Shown here: in pieces, positions 20,555-25,219 of the stretch
Layout: the number at the start of each line of letters is the position of its first letter
Numbering within the stretch: the first letter of the stretch is position 1
Assembly (NCBI GenBank): GCA_036265325.1
Contig: DATAPH010000089.1
Location: forward strand, 1 to 25,219
Direction of reading: 5' to 3'
DNA from: AC-51 sp036265325
Lineage (GTDB): Bacteria > Actinomycetota > UBA4738 > HRBIN12
Length of the DNA: 25,219 nucleotides
Notes under the pieces: generated by a model
Databases searched by the model: none
Told to the model about the DNA's origin: nothing
What the model saw: the letters and a program-made list of their open reading frames with translations, nothing else
Translations under genes and position numbers: made by a program

Positions 20555-21280
20555 ATGGCCACGCAGTTCACCGAGATCGAATGGAAGGGTCGCACCGGTC
20601 CGTTCCCCCTGTTGCTCGGCCCCGGGGTGTTCAGCCCGACGACGACCAGCCGGAGCCTCGCCGACGCGATGGAGATCGAGCCGGGCGACACGGTGATCGA
20701 CGTCGGCTGCGGGACCGGGGTGCTCGCCTTCGTGGCGGCGAAGCTCGGGGCCGCGAAGGTGGTCGGCGTCGACCTCTCGCACCGGGCGGTCGAGGCGGCT
20801 CGTGAGAACGCGAAGCGGCTCGGCCTTGAGCACGTCTGCGAATTCCGGGAGGGCGACCTGCTCGAGCCGGTGCGAGACGTCCAGGCGAAGGTGTTGATCG
20901 GCGACGTATCCGGCATCCCCGACGACATCGCCGCGGAATCCGGCTGGTTCGATGACGTCCCCTCCGGCGGTCCGACCGGCGCCGAGCTGCCGACGAAGTT
21001 CGTGCGGTCGATCGGCGACACGCTCGCCTACGGTGGAAGGCTGTACCTGCCGACCGGGACGATCCAGTACGAGCAGCCGATCCTCGACGCGGCGCACGAG
21101 ATCTTCGGCGACAACATGCGGCCGGTCCTCACGCGCGAGTTCCCGCTACCCGATCTGGTCGCGCGCTCCAAGGCCGTGACGCAGATGGTCAAGGACGGCC
21201 TGGTGAGCTTCCGGCAGCGCGGGTCTCGCTGGCTCTGGCAGCTGCGTATCTGGCGCTGCGACCGGACCGACCTGACCTAG
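20555..21280 (+). CDS. SAM-dependent methyltransferase (PrmA-like fold)
   Basis: A 241-aa Rossmann-fold methyltransferase. Motif I is VIDVGCGTGVLAF (about 49-61), followed by AAKVVGVDLSHRAVEAAREN. The later GDVSGIPDD replaces the N-P-P-Y/F motif of N-methyltransferases, so a ribosomal-protein (PrmA) role is not established. The N-terminus (FTEIEWKGRTGPFPLLLG) and a C-terminal basic stretch (FRQRGSRWLWQLRIWRC) are unusual and may bind the substrate. AGGAG is correctly spaced before the ATG. The stop codon overlaps that of pyrE on the other strand in the palindrome CTAG. Confidence 0.88.
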   Translation: MATQFTEIEWKGRTGPFPLLLGPGVFSPTTTSRSLADAMEIEPGDTVIDVGCGTGVLAFVAAKLGAAKVVGVDLSHRAVEAARENAKRLGLEHVCEFREGDLLEPVRDVQAKVLIGDVSGIPDDIAAESGWFDDVPSGGPTGAELPTKFVRSIGDTLAYGGRLYLPTGTIQYEQPILDAAHEIFGDNMRPVLTREFPLPDLVARSKAVTQMVKDGLVSFRQRGSRWLWQLRIWRCDRTDLT

Positions 21281-21783
21281 TTCGTCGGCCGAAGCACCGC
21301 GACCGCTTCCACGTCGTAGCCCGCCTCGCGAAGGTGATCGGCGCCGCCCCGATCGATCGCGAGCACGATGCGACGCACAGCGGCTCCGGACTCGCCGAGC
21401 ACCTCGGCTGCTCGGCGCACCTGATGTCCGGTGGTACTGACGTCTTCGAGGAGCGTCGTCACGGCGCCTTGGGGAACCTCGCCCTCAACCTGCGCGCGCG
21501 TGCCGTACTCCTTCGGCCGTTTGCGAACGACCGTGACCGGCAGGCTCGTCTCGAGCGAAACTGCGGCGACCAGCAACATCGCGGCGCCCTCCGGCGCTCC
21601 GAGCAGCGTCGTTCCCGGCGCAAGGAGTCCCGCCACTGCGTGCGCGACGTCGCGCAGGAGGTCCGGCATGGTTAGGAACCGGAACTTGTCGAAGTAGACG
21701 GTCGACGTCGCACCCGAGGACAGGACGAACGACCCGTGCAGCTCGGACGCCTCGACCATCCGGCGTACGAGGTCATCGCTCAC
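21277..21783 (-). CDS. pyrE: orotate phosphoribosyltransferase
   Basis: A 168-aa PRPP-dependent enzyme that makes orotidine monophosphate in pyrimidine synthesis. The orotate-site region ASELHGSFVLSSGATSTVYFDKF is typical, with the catalytic loop VVRKRPKEYGTRAQVEGEV and the PRPP motif TTLLEDVSTTGHQVRRA. The GTG at 21783 (VSDDLVRRMVEA) is preferred; the next in-frame ATG would remove eight residues. TATGCT (minus strand, 21792-21797) ends 8 nt before the GTG. The gene is divergent from pyrD and shares a 24-bp control region with it, consistent with joint pyrimidine regulation. Confidence 0.93.
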   Translation of the reverse strand: MSDDLVRRMVEASELHGSFVLSSGATSTVYFDKFRFLTMPDLLRDVAHAVAGLLAPGTTLLGAPEGAAMLLVAAVSLETSLPVTVVRKRPKEYGTRAQVEGEVPQGAVTTLLEDVSTTGHQVRRAAEVLGESGAAVRRIVLAIDRGGADHLREAGYDVEAVAVLRPTN

Positions 21784-21791
21784 GGCGCGTG

Positions 21792-21801
21792 AGCATAATC
21801 T
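21792..21801. promoter_or_regulatory. overlapping bidirectional -10 elements between pyrE and pyrD
   Basis: AGCATAATCT reads TATGCT on the minus strand (21792-21797, 8 nt before the pyrE GTG) and TAATCT on the plus strand (21796-21801, 6 nt before the pyrD ATG). The two hexamers overlap by 2 bp, so both genes would start from one shared -10 region and both mRNAs would be leaderless. Confidence 0.5.
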
Positions 21802-21807
21802 GCCGCG

Positions 21808-22797
21808 ATGCCTGCCACCGACGCACCACGCCCGCGCGGCTGGTACGAGGCGTTCGGGAGGCGGGCCTTCTTCGCGCTCGATCCCGAGCGATCGCACCGC
21901 GTGGCGCTCGCGATGCTGGCGTTGCCCCTGCCGTGGCGACGGATCGGCCACGCAGTGGCCGATCCGGCGCTTGCCACCACGGTCGCTGGGGTTCCGCTCG
22001 CCAACCCGGTCGGGTTGGCGAGCGGGTTCGACAAGGCGTGCGAGCGGCTCGCCGCGCTCGGCGCCCTGGGCTTCGGCTACGCGGTGGGCGGCACCGTGAC
22101 CCTGCGGCCACGGCTTGGGAACCCGAAGCCTCGGATCGCGCGGGACCCGGCCAGGCGCGCGATCGTGAACGCGATGGGCCTGCCGAACCCGGGCGCGCAC
22201 GCCGTCGCGGCGGCGCTCGCGAAGCGCCCGAGGACGACCTCGCGATGGGTGTCGCTCGCTGATGAGGAGCTCGACGACGCCTGCGCCGCGCTGGACCTGG
22301 TCGCCCCGCTCGCCGACGCGATCGAGCTGAACGCCAGCTCGCCGAACGCCGGCTGGACCCACCGCGCAGACCACGTCGGCGCCCTCGTCGCGGCGATGCG
22401 TCCCCGAACCGATACGGCCCTGTTCGTGAAGGTGCCGCCGTTCACGACCGACGACGAGCGGTCCGGGGTTCTCGCCATCGTCGAGGCTGCGCGGCAGGCG
22501 GGCGCCCACGGTCTCACGGCGACCAACACCATCCCGGTTGCCGACGTGCGCATGTCCACCGGCCGCGGTGGCCTGTCGGGAGGGCCCCTGACCGTCGGCA
22601 CCCCGCAGATCGTGAAGACCATCCACGAGGCGACCGGCGGCGCGCTGCCGATCAACGCCTGCGGCGGCATCTTCACGCCCGACGATGCGCAGGCATGCCT
22701 GGCCGCGGGGGCAATGACGGTCCAGGTCTACACGTCGCTGATCTACCAGGGACCGGCGGTCGCGAGCCGCATCCTGGCAGGTCTCGCCCCCCGCTGA
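21808..22797 (+). CDS. pyrD: dihydroorotate dehydrogenase, class 2 (quinone-dependent)
   Basis: A 329-aa FMN enzyme oxidising dihydroorotate to orotate with quinone as acceptor. The N-terminal helices (WYEAFGRRAFFALDPERSHR, then VALAMLALPLPW) are the membrane-associating extension of class 2 enzymes. NPVGLASGFDKACERL and GYAVGGTVTLRPR follow. NASSPNAGW contains the Ser-Ser catalytic segment, and TNTIPVADVRM and INACGGIFTPDDA bind FMN/orotate. The ATG has no ribosome-binding site but TAATCT 6 nt before it, fitting a leaderless start. It is divergent from pyrE. Confidence 0.95.
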   Translation: MPATDAPRPRGWYEAFGRRAFFALDPERSHRVALAMLALPLPWRRIGHAVADPALATTVAGVPLANPVGLASGFDKACERLAALGALGFGYAVGGTVTLRPRLGNPKPRIARDPARRAIVNAMGLPNPGAHAVAAALAKRPRTTSRWVSLADEELDDACAALDLVAPLADAIELNASSPNAGWTHRADHVGALVAAMRPRTDTALFVKVPPFTTDDERSGVLAIVEAARQAGAHGLTATNTIPVADVRMSTGRGGLSGGPLTVGTPQIVKTIHEATGGALPINACGGIFTPDDAQACLAAGAMTVQVYTSLIYQGPAVASRILAGLAPR

Positions 22798-22805
22798 GAA
22801 CCCGT

Positions 22806-22834
22806 TTGCAGGGCCGCAAGGGCGCCGTCAGACT
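22806..22834 (+). promoter_or_regulatory. candidate promoter of the polyamine transporter operon
   Basis: TTGCAG (22806-22811) and CAGACT (22829-22834) are 17 nt apart. The expected start near 22841 leaves a leader of about 26 nt before the GTG at 22867, without a clear Shine-Dalgarno sequence. The interval after pyrD holds no obvious terminator or riboswitch. Confidence 0.4.
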
Positions 22835-22866
22835 GTGCGCCCATCACCGACGACCCGCAGACCACC

Positions 22867-23967
22867 GTGGCTGACGCCGCCCCCCAGCCGACCTCGGCAG
22901 CGGGGCGGGAGGTCGCCGTGCGCCTGGAGGGCGTGGTCAAACGCTTCGGGTCGGTCGTGGCCGTCGACGGCGTCGACCTGGACGTCCACGAGGGGGAATT
23001 CTTCTCGATGCTCGGTCCGTCGGGGTCGGGCAAGACGACGTGCCTACGGATGATCGCGGGATTCGAGAACCCGACAGAGGGCCGGATCTTCCTCGGTGGC
23101 CGCGACGTGTCCGGCCTCGCGCCCTACGACCGCGACGTGAACACGGTGTTCCAGGACTATGCGCTGTTCCCGCACATGACTGTCGCCGAGAACGTCGCGT
23201 ACGGACTCGTCGTCGCGAAGGTGTCGCGGAGCGAGCGCGCGACGCGAACGGCGGACGCGCTCGAGATGGTGCGGCTGCCGGACTACGGCAAGCGCAAGCC
23301 GGCGGCGCTCTCCGGTGGGCAGCGCCAGCGTGTCGCGCTCGCGCGCGCCCTCGTGATGCGCCCGAAGGTGCTGTTGCTGGACGAGCCGCTCGGGGCACTC
23401 GACCTGAAGCTCCGCCATCAGATGCAGATCGAGCTGAAGCACATCCAGCAGACCGTCGGCATCACGTTCATCTACGTCACGCACGACCAAGAGGAAGCGC
23501 TCACGATGAGCGATCGTCTCGCGGTGTTCAACAAGGGGCAGATCGAGCAACTCGGGACACCGGCCGAGGTGTACGAGCGGCCGGCGACCGGGTTCGTCGC
23601 CGGCTTCGTGGGCACCTCCAACATCCTGCAAGGCGACGCGGCCAAGGCCGTCACCGGTTCGAGCGATCCCTTCACGATCCGCCCCGAGAAGATCGCGATC
23701 GGCCCGGTCGGAAACGATGCGAGCAACGATGAATACGCCGCAACCGGGCGCGTGGAGGATGTCGTATACCTGGGTGCGGTCACGCGGTACCTGGTGGATC
23801 TGGAGGGGGGCGGCCGTCTCGTCGTCCTGCAACAGAACCTCGATGTCGAGTCGATGGAGGCGCTCGAGGTCAAGGGTGACCGCGTGGGCCTCCGATGGAA
23901 GCGGGACTATGTCCGGCCGCTCGAGGAGATCGAGGGCGTCGGATCGGAAGAGGAGGAGATCGGATGA
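22867..23967 (+). CDS. potA: spermidine/putrescine-type ABC transporter ATPase
   Basis: A 366-aa ABC ATPase of the PotA/iron-polyamine group. Walker A is GPSGSGKTT (51-58, Lys56), the Q-loop region VFQDYALFPHMTV, signature LSGGQRQRVALARAL, Walker B VLLLDEPLGALDLKLR and H-loop YVTHDQEEALTMSD. The C-terminal part (GQIEQLGTPAEVYERP to the end) is the TOBE regulatory domain. The GTG start at 22867 gives an N-terminal extension of about 15 residues before the domain. The stop overlaps the next gene's ATG as ATGA. PotA energises import through two permeases not seen in this window. Polyamine specificity is a family-level inference. Confidence 0.92.
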   Translation: MADAAPQPTSAAGREVAVRLEGVVKRFGSVVAVDGVDLDVHEGEFFSMLGPSGSGKTTCLRMIAGFENPTEGRIFLGGRDVSGLAPYDRDVNTVFQDYALFPHMTVAENVAYGLVVAKVSRSERATRTADALEMVRLPDYGKRKPAALSGGQRQRVALARALVMRPKVLLLDEPLGALDLKLRHQMQIELKHIQQTVGITFIYVTHDQEEALTMSDRLAVFNKGQIEQLGTPAEVYERPATGFVAGFVGTSNILQGDAAKAVTGSSDPFTIRPEKIAIGPVGNDASNDEYAATGRVEDVVYLGAVTRYLVDLEGGGRLVVLQQNLDVESMEALEVKGDRVGLRWKRDYVRPLEEIEGVGSEEEEIG

Positions 23968-25193
23968 GGAGGGGCATCTCTCTGGTCGCGATCGTGGGCG
24001 CGATGGCATTCATCGCGGCCGCGTGCGGCAACAATTCATCGACGTCGTCGCCGGGTGCCTCGGGCGGCAGCGCGAACGCGCTGTCCTATGACCCGAGCGC
24101 GCAAGGCGAAGGCCAGCTGAACCTGATCGCGTGGCCGCTCTATGCGGAGCCCGACATCGTGAAGCCGTTCGAGGCCGCGACCGGGTGCCAGGTCAACGTG
24201 AAGGAGGCCAACACCTCCGATGAGATGGTCAACCTGATGTCGCAGGGCGGTGGCACGCAGTACGACGGTGTGTCCGCATCCGGTGACGCCACGTTGCGGT
24301 TGATCGCCTCCGGCTTGGTCGCACCGGTCAACGTCGACTCGTTCAAGGACTACACCAACGTGATGCCGTCGCTCCAGGCGCCGGCCCACAACACGGTGAA
24401 CGGCGTGCATTACGGCGTCCCGTACGAGTGGGGTCCGAACATCCTGATGTACAACACCGACGTCGTATCGCCTGCGCCGAAGAGCTGGGACATCACGTTC
24501 GAGCCGACGATCAACGGCCAGCCGAACCCGTACGCGGGCAAGGTCACCGGCTATGACAGCCCCATCTTCATCGCGGACGCGGCGATGTACCTGATGGCGC
24601 ACCAGCCGGACCTCGGCATCACCGATCCCTACGAGCTCACGTCCGACCAGCTCGACGCGGCGATCAACCTGCTGAAGCAGCAGAACGGCCTCGTGAGCAA
24701 GTACTGGAACGTGTGGTCGGACGAGGTCGACGCGTTCGAGTCCGGCGACATGGTTGCCGGGACCGCGTGGCCCGCGAACCAGAATGTCTTGATCTCCGAC
24801 GGCAAGGTCAACGTGGCATCGGTCACGCCGTCGGAGGGCGTCACGGGGTGGGCCGACACATGGATGATGTCGTCCAACTCGCAGCACCCGAACTGCATGC
24901 TCGCGTGGATGAACTACACGCTGTCGGACAAGGTGCAGGCGGCGACCGCCTACACGTTCGGCGCCACGCCGTCGGTGACGACCGCGTGTGACGGGCTGAA
25001 GCAGAACCTCATCGCCGGCTACGGCCAGGAGGTCGGGACGAAGGCGTACCCGCTCTACCACTGCGGAGACGACAGCTACCTGAGCAGCATCTATCTGTGG
25101 AAGACGCCGGTCCCGACCTGCGGGAACGGCCAATCCGATTGCATGGACTACAACACGTGGACCCAGAAGTGGTTCGAGGTTCGCGGTAGCTGA
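23964..25193 (+). CDS. potD: polyamine-type substrate-binding lipoprotein
   Basis: A 409-aa extracytoplasmic binding protein. The N-terminus MRRGISLVAIVGAMAFIAAA is a lipoprotein signal with lipobox Ala-Ala-Ala-Cys21. A Ser/Gly linker leads into the binding domain, which begins GQLNLIAWPLYAEPDIVKPF. Further family segments are FEAATGCQVNVKEANTSDEM, VNGVHYGVPYEWGPNILMYN and VAGTAWPANQNV. The mature part has six cysteines, four in the last 90 residues, suggesting disulfides. The ATG overlaps the potA stop (ATGA) and follows GGAGGAG at short spacing. It ends 26 bp before the window edge; permeases probably follow. The ligand could be spermidine, putrescine or a related cation. Confidence 0.92.
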   Translation: MRRGISLVAIVGAMAFIAAACGNNSSTSSPGASGGSANALSYDPSAQGEGQLNLIAWPLYAEPDIVKPFEAATGCQVNVKEANTSDEMVNLMSQGGGTQYDGVSASGDATLRLIASGLVAPVNVDSFKDYTNVMPSLQAPAHNTVNGVHYGVPYEWGPNILMYNTDVVSPAPKSWDITFEPTINGQPNPYAGKVTGYDSPIFIADAAMYLMAHQPDLGITDPYELTSDQLDAAINLLKQQNGLVSKYWNVWSDEVDAFESGDMVAGTAWPANQNVLISDGKVNVASVTPSEGVTGWADTWMMSSNSQHPNCMLAWMNYTLSDKVQAATAYTFGATPSVTTACDGLKQNLIAGYGQEVGTKAYPLYHCGDDSYLSSIYLWKTPVPTCGNGQSDCMDYNTWTQKWFEVRGS

Positions 25194-25219
25194 TCGCTGA
25201 CGGTGGTTCCGGGGGGCCC

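Noticed and set aside
22798..22866. Riboswitch or attenuator between pyrD and potA
   Set aside because: The gap is 69 bp with no stable hairpin or known aptamer motif; only a weak two-box promoter could be supported.

Overview
The window is GC-rich, gene-dense DNA that looks chromosomal and actinobacterial. The lineage markers are a WhiB-family Fe-S protein (13524-13829, minus), a SigR-type ECF sigma factor with an RsrA-type zinc anti-sigma factor (9277-10102), and a class III nucleotide cyclase fused to an NTPase/TPR scaffold (282-3479). Codon usage and GC look even throughout. I see no rRNA, tRNA, CRISPR array, transposase or phage gene. It reads as core/housekeeping territory of a poorly characterised actinobacterial lineage; the lineage is an inference, not a database result.

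Layout. (1) 1-4771: 5' part of a VOC/PhnB-like gene, divergent from a 1065-aa cyclase-NTPase-TPR protein, which converges on a protein with a C-terminal Lrp/AsnC-type ligand-binding (RAM) domain, followed by a small multi-pass membrane protein. (2) 5007-7141: P-loop kinase-like protein, single-domain cyclic-nucleotide-binding protein, and a GT2-like protein with a CysS-like N-terminus and a His-rich tail. (3) 7161-10102: ftsH, divergent from the SigR/RsrA pair. (4) 10200-12843: tightly coupled operon of PIG-L deacetylase, class I/II aminotransferase and S51 peptidase; then nth (12854-13522). (5) 13524-15081: whiB divergent from a GDPD phosphodiesterase plus a small unknown gene. (6) 15297-17928: family 5 uracil-DNA glycosylase and an ABC exporter. 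(7) 17895-19953: divergent GNAT/MarR pair and an anchored beta-propeller protein. (8) 20015-22797: DUF309 protein, methyltransferase, and divergent pyrE/pyrD. (9) 22867-25193: start of a polyamine-type ABC importer operon (ATPase, then binding lipoprotein); permeases presumably follow beyond the window.

Regulation is the most informative layer. About thirteen genes have a -10-like hexamer (TAGCAT, TAGGCT, TAAGCT, TAGCCT, TATCTT, TAATCT or weaker relatives) ending 6-9 nt before the start codon. That places the expected transcription start at or next to the start codon, so leaderless mRNAs appear common. pyrE and pyrD have overlapping -10 elements on opposite strands within 24 bp. The whiB promoter holds a perfect 16-bp palindrome with a GAAC-N4-GTTC core between its -35 and -10, with related copies nearby, one upstream of the uracil-DNA glycosylase gene. 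The marR promoter carries a 19-bp inverted repeat overlapping its -35. These suggest a DNA-damage or TetR-type circuit on whiB and MarR autoregulation.

Functionally the window mixes stress and redox control (SigR/RsrA, WhiB, FtsH, possibly the PIG-L operon), DNA base repair (Nth, UdgB), cyclic-nucleotide signalling, pyrimidine synthesis and polyamine uptake. No single obvious new defence or biosynthetic system is present. The best leads are the whiB palindromes, the three-gene PIG-L operon, the GT2 fusion and the altered cyclase active site.
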